Positions 40,701-54,400 of a DNA stretch of 57,429 nt are shown piece after piece. Source of the stretch: Tritrichomonas musculus (taxonomy: Eukaryota > Parabasalia > Tritrichomonadida > Tritrichomonadidae); contig JAPFFF010000105.1 of the NCBI GenBank assembly GCA_039105265.1, forward strand, positions 1 to 57,429, written 5' to 3'. Numbering within the stretch: the stretch's first letter is position 1; every line of letters begins with the position of its first letter. The notes beneath the pieces were generated by a model. That model saw only the letters and a program-made list of their open reading frames with translations. It did no database searches and was not told the DNA's origin. Position numbers and translations under genes: made by a program.

Positions 40701-42510
40701 GCAGTTGAATCATCAGATTCAACGAGAACTGCAGTTGAATCATCAGATGCAACGACAACTGCAGTTGAATCATCAGATGCAACGAGAACTGCAGTTGAAT
40801 CATCAGATGCAACGACAACTGCAGTTGAATCATCAGATGCAACGAGAACTGCAGTTGAATCATCAGATGCAACGAGAACTGCAGTTGAATCATCAGATGC
40901 AACGAGAACTGCAGTTGAATCATCAGATGCAACGAGAACTGCAGTTGAATCATCAGATGCAACGAGAACTGCAGTTGAATCATCAGATTCAACGAGAACT
41001 GCAGTTGAATCATCAGATGCAACGAGAACTGCAGTTGAATCATCAGATGCAACGAGAACTGCAGTTGAATCATCAGATGCAACGAGAACTGCAGTTGAAT
41101 CATCAGATGCAACGAGAACTGCAGTTGAATCATCAGATGCAACGAGAACTGCAGTTTAATCATAAGATGAAACAAGAACTGCAGTTGAATCATCAGATGC
41201 AACGAGAACTGCAGTTGAATCATCAGATGCAACGAGAACTGCAGTTGAATCATCAGATTCAACGAGAACTGCAGTTGAATCATCAGATTCAACGAGAACT
41301 GCAGTTGAATCATCAGATGCAACGAGAACTGCAGTTGAATCATCAGATTCAACGAGAACTGCAGTTGAATCATCAGATGCAACGACAACTGCAGTTGAAT
41401 CATCAGATTCAACGAGAACTGCAGTTGAATCATCAGATTCAACGAGAACTGCAGTTGAATCATCAAATGCAACGAGAACTGCCGTTTAATATTAAGATGC
41501 AACAAGAACTGCAGTTGAATCATCAGATGCAACGACAACTGCAGTTGAATCATCAGATTCAACGAGAACTGCAGTTGAATCATCAGATTCAACGAGAACT
41601 GCAGTTGAATCATCAGATTCAACGAGAACTGCAGTTGAATCATCAGATGCAACGAGAACTGCAGTTGAATCATCAGATTCAACGAGAACTGCAGTTGAAT
41701 CATCAGATTCAACGAGAACTACAGTTGAATCATCAGATTCAACGAGAACTGCAGTTGAATCATCAGATTCAACGAGAACTACAGTTGAATCATCAGATTC
41801 AACGAGAACTGCAGTTGAACCATCAGATTCAACGAGAACTGCAGTTGAATCATCAGATTCAACGAGAACTACAGTTGAATCATCAGATTCAACGAGAACT
41901 GCAGTTGAATCATCAGATTCAACGAGAACTGCAGTTGAATCATCAGATTCAACGAGAACTGCAGTTGAACCATCAGATTCAACGAGAACTGCAGTTGAAT
42001 CATCAGATTCAACGAGAACTACAGTTGAATCATCAGATTCAACGAGAACTGCAGTTGAATCATCAGATGCAACGAGAACTGCAGTTGAATCATCAGATGC
42101 AACGAGAACTACAGTTGAATCATCAGATTCAACGAGAACTGCAGTTGAACCATCAGATTCAACGAGAACTGCAGTTGAATCATCAGATTCAACGAGAACT
42201 GCAGTTGAATCATCAGATTCAACGAGAACTGCAGTTGAATCATCAAATGCAACGAGAACTGCCGTTTAATATTAAGATGCAACAAGAACTGCAGTTGAAT
42301 CATCAGATGCAACGACAACTGCAGTTGAATCATCAGATTCAACGAGAACTGCAGTTGAATCATCAGATTCAACGAGAACTGCAGTTGAATCATCAGATTC
42401 AACGAGAACTGCAGTTGAATCATCAGATGCAACGAGAACTGCAGTTGAATCATCAGATTCAACGAGAACTGCAGTTGAATCATCAGATGCAACGACAACT
42501 GCAGTTGAAT
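35041..42510. repeat. 3,780-bp (126-unit) higher-order repeat
   Basis: Bases 35041-36480 match 38821-40260, and 37261-38730 match 41041-42510, both at an offset of 3,780 bp. Tracers confirm it: 35581 with 39361, 36031 with 39811, 37681 with 41461, 38461 with 42241, and the AGATGAAACAAG unit at 35161 with 38941. The middle part (40261-41040) has been rearranged in unit order but keeps the same total length. One tracer changed from AATAAGATGAAACA to CATAAGATGAAACA at 41161. Confidence 0.85.
37745..38460. repeat. B segment related to 12181-13046, five units shorter
   Basis: Unit order follows 12181 onward at an offset of 25,564 bp and, after loss of 150 bp (source about 12571-12720), at 25,414 bp up to the tracer at 38461. 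Just beyond, this copy has the common ATG where copies 1 to 3 have the private ATACAAC variant. It therefore comes from a version without that change. Confidence 0.7.
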
Positions 42511-43560
42511 CATCAGATGCAACGAGAACTGCAGTTGAATCATCAGATGCAACGAGAACTGCAGTTGAATCATCAGATGCAACGAGAACTGCAGTTGAAT
42601 CATCAGATGCAACGAGAACTGCAGTTGAATCATCAGATGCAACGAGAACTGCAGTTGAATCATCAGATGCAACGAGAACTGCAGTTGAATCATCAGATGC
42701 AACGAGAACTGCAGTTGAATCATCAGATTCAACGAGAACTGCAGTTGAATCATCAGATGCAACGACAACTGCAGTTGAATCATCAGATGCAACGAGAACT
42801 GCAGTTGAATCATCAGATGCAACGAGAACTGCAGTTGAATCATCAGATGCAACGAGAACTGCAGTTGAATCATCAGATGCAACGAGAACTACAGTTGAAT
42901 CATCAGATTCAACGAGAACTGCAGTTGAACCATCAGATTCAACGAGAACTGCAGTTGAATCATCAGATTCAACGAGAACTACAGTTGAATCATCAGATTC
43001 AACGAGAACTGCAGTTGAATCATCAGATTCAACGAGAACTGCAGTTGAATCATCAGATGCAACGAGAACTACAGTTGAATCATCAGATTCAACGAGAACT
43101 GCAGTTGAATCATCAGATGCAACGAGAACTGCAGTTGAATCATCAGATGCAACGAGAACTGCAGTTGAATCATCAGATTCAACGAGAACTGCAGTTGAAT
43201 CATCAGATGCAACGAGAACTGCAGTTGAATCATCAGATTCAACGAGAACTGCAGTTGAATCATCAGATGCAACGAGAACTGCAGTTGAATCATCAGATTC
43301 AACGAGAACTGCAGTTGAATCATCAGATGCAACGACAACTGCAGTTGAATCATCAGATGCAACGACAACTGCAGTTGAATCATCAGATGCAACGACAACT
43401 GCAGTTGAATCATCAGATGCAACGACAACTGCAGTTGAATCATCAGATGCAACGAGAACTGCAGTTGAATCATCAGATTCAACGAGAACTGCAGTTGAAT
43501 CATCAGATGCAACGACAACTGCAGTTGAATCATCAGATGCAACGAGAACTGCAGTTGAAT

Positions 43561-45930
43561 CATCAGATGCAACGAGAACTGCAGTTGAATCATCAGATGC
43601 AACGAGAACTGCAGTTGAATCATCAGATGCAACGAGAACTGCAGTTGAATCATCAGATGCAACGAGAACTGCAGTTTAATAATAAGATGAAACAAGAACT
43701 GCAGTTGAATCATCAGATGCAACGAGAACTGCAGTTGAATCATCAGATGCAACGAGAACTGCAGTTGAATCATCAGATTCAACGAGAACTGCAGTTGAAT
43801 CATCAGATTCAACGAGAACTGCAGTTGAATCATCAGATGCAACGAGAACTGCAGTTGAATCATCAGATGCAACGAGAACTACAGTTGAATCATCAGATTC
43901 AACGAGAACTGCAGTTGAACCATCAGATTCAACGAGAACTGCAGTTGAATCATCAGATTCAACGAGAACTGCAGTTGAATCATCAGATTCAACGAGAACT
44001 GCAGTTGAATCATCAGATTCAACGAGAACTGCAGTTGAACCATCAGATTCAACGAGAACTGCAGTTGAATCATCAGATGCAACGAGAACTGCAGTTGAAT
44101 CATCAGATGCAACGAGAACTGTAGTTTAATAATAAGATGAAACAAGAACTGCAGTTGAATCATCAGATGCAACGAGAACTGCAGTTTAATCATAAGATTC
44201 AACGAGAACTGAAGTTTAATAATAAGATGAAACAAGAACTGCAGTTGAATCATCAGATGCAACGAGAACTGCAGTTGAATCATCAGATGCAACGAGAACT
44301 GCAGTTGAATCATCAGATGCAACGAGAACTGCAGTTTAATAATAAGATGAAACAAGAACTGCAGTTGAATCATCAGATGCAACGAGAACTGTAGTTTAAT
44401 AATAAGATGAAACAAGAACTGCAGTTGAATCATCAGATTCAACGAGAACTGCAGTTGAATCATCAGATTCAACGAGAACTGCAGTTGAATCATCAGATGC
44501 AACGACAACTGCAGTTGAATCATCAGATGCAACGACAACTGCAGTTGAATCATCAGATGCAACGAGAACTGCAGTTGAATCATCAGATGCAACGAGAACT
44601 GCAGTTGAATCATCAGATGCAACGAGAACTGCAGTTGAATCATCAGATGCAACGAGAACTGCAGTTTAATAATAAGATGAAACAAGAACTGCAGTTGAAT
44701 CATCAGATGCAACGAGAACTGCAGTTGAATCATCAGATGCAACGAGAACTGCAGTTGAATCATCAGATGCAACGAGAACTGCAGTTGAATCATCAGATGC
44801 AACGAGAACTGCAGTTTAATAATAAGATGAAACAAGAACTGCAGTTGAATCATCAGATGCAACGAGAACTGCAGTTGAATCATCAGATGCAACGAGAACT
44901 GCAGTTGAATCATCAGATTCAACGAGAACTGCAGTTGAATCATCAGATTCAACGAGAACTGCAGTTGAATCATCAGATGCAACGAGAACTGCAGTTGAAT
45001 CATCAGATGCAACGAGAACTACAGTTGAATCATCAGATTCAACGAGAACTGCAGTTGAACCATCAGATTCAACGAGAACTGCAGTTGAATCATCAGATTC
45101 AACGAGAACTGCAGTTGAATCATCAGATTCAACGAGAACTGCAGTTGAATCATCAGATTCAACGAGAACTGCAGTTGAACCATCAGATTCAACGAGAACT
45201 GCAGTTGAATCATCAGATGCAACGAGAACTGCAGTTGAATCATCAGATGCAACGAGAACTGTAGTTTAATAATAAGATGAAACAAGAACTGCAGTTGAAT
45301 CATCAGATGCAACGAGAACTGCAGTTTAATCATAAGATTCAACGAGAACTGAAGTTTAATAATAAGATGAAACAAGAACTGCAGTTGAATCATCAGATGC
45401 AACGAGAACTGCAGTTGAATCATCAGATGCAACGAGAACTGCAGTTGAATCATCAGATGCAACGAGAACTGCAGTTTAATAATAAGATGAAACAAGAACT
45501 GCAGTTGAATCATCAGATGCAACGAGAACTGTAGTTTAATAATAAGATGAAACAAGAACTGCAGTTGAATCATCAGATTCAACGAGAACTGCAGTTGAAT
45601 CATCAGATTCAACGAGAACTGCAGTTGAATCATCAGATGCAACGACAACTGCAGTTGAATCATCAGATGCAACGACAACTGCAGTTGAATCATCAGATGC
45701 AACGAGAACTGCAGTTGAATCATCAGATGCAACGAGAACTGCAGTTGAATCATCAGATGCAACGAGAACTGCAGTTGAATCATCAGATGCAACGAGAACT
45801 GCAGTTTAATAATAAGATGAAACAAGAACTGCAGTTGAATCATCAGATGCAACGAGAACTGCAGTTGAATCATCAGATGCAACGAGAACTGCAGTTGAAT
45901 CATCAGATGCAACGAGAACTGCAGTTGAAT
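43561..45930. repeat. 1,140-bp (38-unit) tandem duplication
   Basis: Bases 43561-44700 are followed directly by the same order of variant units at 44701-45840, and the match runs on to 45930. The TAG cassette at 44124/44394 repeats at 45264/45534, and the TTTAATAATAAG unit at 43675 repeats near 44815. The related block copies at 14571-15260 and 32905-33594 carry only one copy, so this is a local event. Confidence 0.85.
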
Positions 45931-48499
45931 CATCAGATTCAACGAGAACTGCAGTTTAATCATCAGATTCAACGAGAACTGCAGTTGAATCATCAGATGC
46001 AACGAGAACTTCAGTTGAATCATCAGATGCAACGAGAACTACAGTTGAATCATCAGATTCAACGAGAACTGCAGTTGAACCATCAGATTCAACGAGAACT
46101 GCAGTTGAATCATCAGATTCAACGAGAACTGCAGTTGAATCATCAGATGCAACGAGAACTGCAGTTGAATCATCAGATGCAACGACAACTGCAGTTGAAC
46201 CATCAGATTCAACGAGAACTGCAGTTGAATCATCAGATTCAACGAGAACTGCAGTTGAATCATCAGATGAAACGAGAACTGCAGTTGAATCATCAGATGC
46301 AACGAGAACTACAGTTGAATCATCAGATTCAACGAGAACTGCAGTTGAACCATCAGATTCAACGAGAACTGCAGTTGAATCATCAGATTCAACGAGAACT
46401 GCAGTTGAATCATCAGATGCAACGAGAACTGCAGTTGAATCATCAGATTCAACGAGAACTGCAGTTGAACCATCAGATTCAACGAGAACTGCAGTTGAAT
46501 CATCAGATGCAACGAGAACTGCAGTTGAATCATCAGATGCAACGAGAACTGCAGTTGAATCATCAGATTCAACGAGAACTGCAGTTGAATCATCAGATTC
46601 AACGAGAACTGCAGTTGAACCATCAGATTCAACGAGAACTGCAGTTGAATCATCAGATTCAACGAGAACTGCAGTTGAATCATCAGATGCAACGAGAACT
46701 GCAGTTTAATAATAAGATGCAACAAGAACTGCAGTTGAATCATCAGATTCAACGAGAACTGCAGTTGAATCATCAGATGCAACGAGAACTGCAGTTGAAT
46801 CATCAGATGCAGCGAGAACTGCAGTTTAATAATAAGATGAAACAAGAACTGCAGTTGAATCATCAGATGCAACGAGAACTGTAGTTTAATAATAAGATGA
46901 AACAAGAACTGCAGTTGAATCATCAGATTCAACGAGAACTGCAGTTGAATCATCAGATTCAACGAGAACTGCAGTTGAATCATCAGATGCAACGAGAACT
47001 GCAGTTGAATCATCAGATGCAACGAGAACTGCAGTTGAATCATCAGATGCAACGAGAACTGCAGTTGAATCATCAGATGCAACGAGAACTGCAGTTGAAT
47101 CATCAGATGAAACAAGAACTGCAGTTGAATCATCAGATGCAACGAGAACTGCAGTTGAATCATCAGATTCAACGAGAACTACAGTTGAATCATCAGATTC
47201 AACGAGAACTGCAGTTGAACCATCAGATTCAACGAGAACTGCAGTTGAATCATCAGATGCAACGAGAACTACAGTTGAATCATCAGATTCAACGAGAACT
47301 GCAGTTGAACCATCAGATTCAACGAGAACTGCAGTTGAATCATCAGATTCAACGAGAACTACAGTTGAATCATCAGATTCAACGAGAACTGCAGTTGAAT
47401 CATCAGATTCAACGAGAACTGCAGTTGAATCATCAGATTCAACGAGAACTACAGTTGAATCATCAGATTCAACGAGAACTGCAGTTGAATCATCAGATGC
47501 AACGAGAACTGCAGTTTAATCATCAGATGCAACGAGAACTGCAGTTGAATCATCAGATTCAACGAGAACTGCAGTTGAATCATCAGATGCAACGACAACT
47601 GCAGTTGAATCATCAGATTCAACGAGAACTGCAGTTGAATCATCAGATTCAACGAGAACTGCAGTTGAATCATCAAATGCAACGAGAACTGCCGTTTAAT
47701 ATTAAGATGCAACAAGAACTGCAGTTGAATCATCAGATGCAACGACAACTGCAGTTGAATCATCAGATTCAACGAGAACTGCAGTTGAATCATCAGATTC
47801 AACGAGAACTGCAGTTGAATCATCAGATTCAACGAGAACTGCAGTTGAATCATCAGATGCAACGACAACTGCAGTTGAATCATCAGATTCAACGAGAACT
47901 GCAGTTGAATCATCAGATGCAACGACAACTGCAGTTGAATCATCAGATGCAACGAGAACTGCAGTTGAATCATCAGATGCAACGAGAACTGCAGTTGAAT
48001 CATCAGATGCAACGAGAACTGCAGTTGAATCATCAGATGCAACGAGAACTGCAGTTGAATCATCAGATGCAACGAGAACTGCAGTTGAATCATCAGATGC
48101 AACGAGAACTGCAGTTGAATCATCAGATGCAACGAGAACTGCAGTTGAATCATCAGATTCAACGAGAACTGCAGTTGAATCATCAGATGCAACGACAACT
48201 GCAGTTGAATCATCAGATGCAACGAGAACTGCAGTTGAATCATCAGATGCAACGAGAACTGCAGTTGAATCATCAGATGCAACGAGAACTGCAGTTGAAT
48301 CATCAGATGCAACGAGAACTACAGTTGAATCATCAGATTCAACGAGAACTGCAGTTGAACCATCAGATTCAACGAGAACTGCAGTTGAATCATCAGATTC
48401 AACGAGAACTACAGTTGAATCATCAGATTCAACGAGAACTGCAGTTGAATCATCAGATTCAACGAGAACTGCAGTTGAATCATCAGATTCAACGAGAAC

Positions 48500-51400
48500 T
48501 ACAGTTGAATCATCAGATTCAACGAGAACTGCAGTTGAATCATCAGATGCAACGAGAACTGCAGTTGAATCATCAGATTCAACGAGAACTGCAGTTGAAT
48601 CATCAGATGCAACGACAACTGCAGTTGAATCATCAGATGCAACGACAACTGCAGTTGAATCATCAGATGCAACGACAACTGCAGTTGAATCATCAGATGC
48701 AACGAGAACTGCAGTTGAATCATCAGATGCAACGAGAACTGCAGTTGAATCATCAGATGCAACGAGAACTGCAGTTGAATCATCAGATGCAACGAGAACT
48801 GCAGTTGAATCATCAGATGCAACGAGAACTGCAGTTGAATCATCAGATTCAACGAGAACTGCAGTTGAATCATCAGATGCAACGACAACTGCAGTTGAAT
48901 CATCAGATGCAACGAGAACTGCAGTTGAATCATCAGATGCAACGAGAACTGCAGTTGAATCATCAGATGCAACGAGAACTGCAGTTGAATCATCAGATGC
49001 AACGAGAACTGCAGTTGAATCATCAGATGCAACGAGAACTGCAGTTTAATAATAAGATGAAACAAGAACTGCAGTTGAATCATCAGATGCAACGAGAACT
49101 GCAGTTGAATCATCAGATGCAACGAGAACTGCAGTTGAATCATCAGATTCAACGAGAACTGCAGTTGAATCATCAGATTCAACGAGAACTGCAGTTGAAT
49201 CATCAGATGCAACGAGAACTGCAGTTGAATCATCAGATGCAACGAGAACTACAGTTGAATCATCAGATTCAACGAGAACTGCAGTTGAACCATCAGATTC
49301 AACGAGAACTGCAGTTGAATCATCAGATTCAACGAGAACTGCAGTTGAATCATCAGATGCAACGAGAACTGCAGTTGAATCATCAGATTCAACGAGAACT
49401 GCAGTTTAATCATAAGATTCAACGAGAACTGAAGTTTAATAATAAGATGAAACAAGAACTGCAGTTGAATCATCAGATGCAACGAGAACTGCAGTTGAAT
49501 CATCAGATGCAACGAGAACTGCAGTTGAATCATCAGATGCAACGAGAACTGCAGTTTAATAATAAGATGAAACAAGAACTGCAGTTGAATCATCAGATGC
49601 AACGAGAACTGTAGTTTAATAATAAGATGAAACAAGAACTGCAGTTGAATCATCAGATTCAACGAGAACTGCAGTTGAATCATCAGATTCAACGAGAACT
49701 GCAGTTGAATCATCAGATGCAACGACAACTGCAGTTGAATCATCAGATGCAACGACAACTGCAGTTGAATCATCAGATGCAACGAGAACTGCAGTTGAAT
49801 CATCAGATGCAACGAGAACTGCAGTTGAATCATCAGATGCAACGAGAACTGCAGTTGAATCATCAGATGCAACGAGAACTGCAGTTTAATAATAAGATGA
49901 AACAAGAACTGCAGTTGAATCATCAGATGCAACGAGAACTGCAGTTGAATCATCAGATGCAACGAGAACTGCAGTTGAATCATCAGATGCAACGAGAACT
50001 GCAGTTGAATCATCAGATTCAACGAGAACTGCAGTTGAACCATCAGATTCAACGAGAACTGCAGTTGAATCATCAGATTCAACGAGAACTGCAGTTGAAT
50101 CATCAGATGCAACGAGAACTGCAGTTGAATCATCAGATGCAACGACAACTGCAGTTGAACCATCAGATTCAACGAGAACTGCAGTTGAATCATCAGATGC
50201 AACGACAACTGCAGTTGAATCATCAGATGCAACGAGAACTGCAGTTGAATCATCAGATGCAACGAGAACTGCAGTTGAATCATCAGATGCAACGAGAACT
50301 GCAGTTGAATCATCAGATGCAACGAGAACTACAGTTGAATCATCAGATTCAACGAGAACTGCAGTTGAACCATCAGATTCAACGAGAACTGCAGTTGAAT
50401 CATCAGATTCAACGAGAACTACAGTTGAATCATCAGATTCAACGAGAACTGCAGTTGAATCATCAGATTCAACGAGAACTGCAGTTGAATCATCAGATTC
50501 AACGAGAACTACAGTTGAATCATCAGATTCAACGAGAACTGCAGTTGAATCATCAGATGCAACGAGAACTGCAGTTGAATCATCAGATTCAACGAGAACT
50601 GCAGTTGAATCATCAGATGCAACGACAACTGCAGTTGAATCATCAGATGCAACGACAACTGCAGTTGAATCATCAGATGCAACGACAACTGCAGTTGAAT
50701 CATCAGATGCAACGAGAACTGCAGTTGAATCATCAGATGCAACGAGAACTGCAGTTGAATCATCAGATGCAACGAGAACTGCAGTTGAATCATCAGATGC
50801 AACGAGAACTGCAGTTGAATCATCAGATGCAACGAGAACTGCAGTTGAATCATCAGATTCAACGAGAACTGCAGTTGAATCATCAGATGCAACGACAACT
50901 GCAGTTGAATCATCAGATGCAACGAGAACTGCAGTTGAATCATCAGATGCAACGAGAACTGCAGTTGAATCATCAGATGCAACGAGAACTGCAGTTGAAT
51001 CATCAGATGCAACGAGAACTGCAGTTGAATCATCAGATGCAACGAGAACTGCAGTTTAATAATAAGATGAAACAAGAACTGCAGTTGAATCATCAGATGC
51101 AACGAGAACTGCAGTTGAATCATCAGATGCAACGAGAACTGCAGTTGAATCATCAGATTCAACGAGAACTGCAGTTGAATCATCAGATTCAACGAGAACT
51201 GCAGTTGAATCATCAGATGCAACGAGAACTGCAGTTGAATCATCAGATGCAACGAGAACTACAGTTGAATCATCAGATTCAACGAGAACTGCAGTTGAAC
51301 CATCAGATTCAACGAGAACTGCAGTTGAATCATCAGATTCAACGAGAACTGCAGTTGAATCATCAGATGCAACGAGAACTGCAGTTGAATCATCAGATGC

Positions 51401-54400
51401 AACGAGAACTACAGTTGAATCATCAGATTCAACGAGAACTGCAGTTGAACCATCAGATTCAACGAGAACTGCAGTTGAATCATCAGATTCAACGAGAACT
51501 GCAGTTGAATCATCAGATGCAACGAGAACTGCAGTTGAATCATCAGATTCAACGAGAACTGCAGTTGAACCATCAGATTCAACGAGAACTGCAGTTGAAT
51601 CATCAGATGCAACGAGAACTGCAGTTGAATCATCAGATGCAACGAGAACTGTAGTTTAATAATAAGATGAAACAAGAACTGCAGTTGAATCATCAGATGC
51701 AACGAGAACTGCAGTTTAATCATAAGATTCAACGAGAACTGAAGTTTAATAATAAGATGAAACAAGAACTGCAGTTGAATCATCAGATGCAACGAGAACT
51801 GCAGTTGAATCATCAGATGCAACGAGAACTGCAGTTGAATCATCAGATGCAACGAGAACTGCAGTTTAATAATAAGATGAAACAAGAACTGCAGTTGAAT
51901 CATCAGATGCAACGAGAACTGTAGTTTAATAATAAGATGAAACAAGAACTGCAGTTGAATCATCAGATTCAACGAGAACTGCAGTTGAATCATCAGATTC
52001 AACGAGAACTGCAGTTGAATCATCAGATGCAACGACAACTGCAGTTGAATCATCAGATGCAACGACAACTGCAGTTGAATCATCAGATGCAACGAGAACT
52101 GCAGTTGAATCATCAGATGCAACGAGAACTGCAGTTGAATCATCAGATGCAACGAGAACTGCAGTTGAATCATCAGATGCAACGAGAACTGCAGTTTAAT
52201 AATAAGATGAAACAAGAACTGCAGTTGAATCATCAGATGCAACGAGAACTGCAGTTGAATCATCAGATGCAACGAGAACTGCAGTTGAATCATCAGATGC
52301 AACGAGAACTGCAGTTGAATCATCAGATTCAACGAGAACTGCAGTTTAATCATCAGATTCAACGAGAACTGCAGTTGAATCATCAGATGCAACGAGAACT
52401 TCAGTTGAATCATCAGATGCAACGAGAACTACAGTTGAATCATCAGATTCAACGAGAACTGCAGTTGAACCATCAGATTCAACGAGAACTGCAGTTGAAT
52501 CATCAGATTCAACGAGAACTGCAGTTGAATCATCAGATGCAACGAGAACTGCAGTTGAATCATCAGATGCAACGACAACTGCAGTTGAACCATCAGATTC
52601 AACGAGAACTGCAGTTGAATCATCAGATTCAACGAGAACTGCAGTTGAACCATCAGATTCAACGAGAACTGCAGTTGAATCATCAGATGCAACGAGAACT
52701 GCAGTTGAATCATCAGATGCAACGAGAACTACAGTTGAATCATCAGATTCAACGAGAACTGCAGTTGAACCATCAGATTCAACGAGAACTGCAGTTGAAT
52801 CATCAGATTCAACGAGAACTGCAGTTGAATCATCAGATGCAACGAGAACTGCAGTTGAATCATCAGATTCAACGAGAACTGCAGTTGAACCATCAGATTC
52901 AACGAGAACTGCAGTTGAATCATCAGATGCAACGAGAACTGCAGTTGAATCATCAGATGCAACGAGAACTGCAGTTGAATCATCAGATGCAACGAGAACT
53001 GCAGTTGAATCATCAGATTCAACGAGAACTGCAGTTGAACCATCAGATTCAACGAGAACTGCAGTTGAATCATCAGATGCAACGAGAACTGCAGTTGAAT
53101 CATCAGATGCAACGAGAACTGCAGTTTAATAATAAGATGCAACAAGAACTGCAGTTGAATCATCAGATGCAACGAGAACTGCAGTTGAATCATCAGATGC
53201 AACGAGAACTGCAGTTGAATCATCAGATTCAACGAGAACTGCAGTTGAATCATCAGATGAAACGAGAACTGCAGTTGAATCATCAGATTCAACGAGAACT
53301 GCAGTTGAATCATCAGATTCAACGAGAACTGCAGTTGAACCATCAGATGCAGCGAGAACTGCAGTTGAATCATCAGATTCAACGAGAACTGCAGTTGAAT
53401 CATCAGATGCAACGACAACTGCAGTTGAATCATCAGATGCAACGACAACTGCAGTTGAATCATCAGATGCAACGACAACTGCAGTTGAATCATCAGATGC
53501 AACGAGAACTGCAGTTGAATCATCAGATGCAACGAGAACTGCAGTTGAATCATCAGATGCAACGAGAACTGCAGTTGAATCATCAGATGCAACGAGAACT
53601 GCAGTTGAATCATCAGATGCAACGAGAACTGCAGTTGAATCATCAGATTCAACGAGAACTGCAGTTGAATCATCAGATGCAACGACAACTGCAGTTGAAT
53701 CATCAGATGCAACGAGAACTGCAGTTGAATCATCAGATGCAACGAGAACTGCAGTTGAATCATCAGATGCAACGAGAACTGCAGTTGAATCATCAGATGC
53801 AACGAGAACTGCAGTTGAATCATCAGATGCAACGAGAACTGCAGTTTAATAATAAGATGAAACAAGAACTGCAGTTGAATCATCAGATGCAACGAGAACT
53901 GCAGTTGAATCATCAGATGCAACGAGAACTGCAGTTGAATCATCAGATTCAACGAGAACTGCAGTTGAATCATCAGATTCAACGAGAACTGCAGTTGAAT
54001 CATCAGATGCAACGAGAACTGCAGTTGAATCATCAGATGCAACGAGAACTACAGTTGAATCATCAGATTCAACGAGAACTGCAGTTGAACCATCAGATTC
54101 AACGAGAACTGCAGTTGAATCATCAGATTCAACGAGAACTGCAGTTGAATCATCAGATGCAACGAGAACTGCAGTTGAATCATCAGATTCAACGAGAACT
54201 GCAGTTGAACCATCAGATTCAACGAGAACTGCAGTTGAATCATCAGATGCAACGAGAACTGCAGTTGAATCATCAGATGCAACGAGAACTGTAGTTTAAT
54301 AATAAGATGAAACAAGAACTTCAGTTGAATCATCAGATTCAACGAGAACTGCAGTTTAATCATAAGATTCAACGAGAACTGAAGTTTAATAATAAGATGA

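Larger units (their letters stand above)
34957..44124 (+). other. Longest open frame (3,055 codons), probably non-coding
   Basis: I do not recognise any protein family. Conceptually it is a single decapeptide, NHQ[I/M]QR[E/Q]LQL, repeated about 300 times with rare variants FNNKMKQEL and PFNIKMQQEL. There is no signal peptide, membrane segment, catalytic motif or non-repeat end. The ATG used is simply the first one after a TAG unit. Comparable stretches occupy 7323-14990 (2,555 codons), 20195-26488, 26485-33324 and shorter pieces up to the window edge, all separated by the same TAG unit, the island or the 2-bp insertion. The complementary strand is also open for up to 579 codons (6879-8618). 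Openness follows from a stop-free 30-bp unit, so I regard this as a by-product of periodicity. A giant repetitive exon extending beyond the window is the alternative. Confidence 0.3.
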
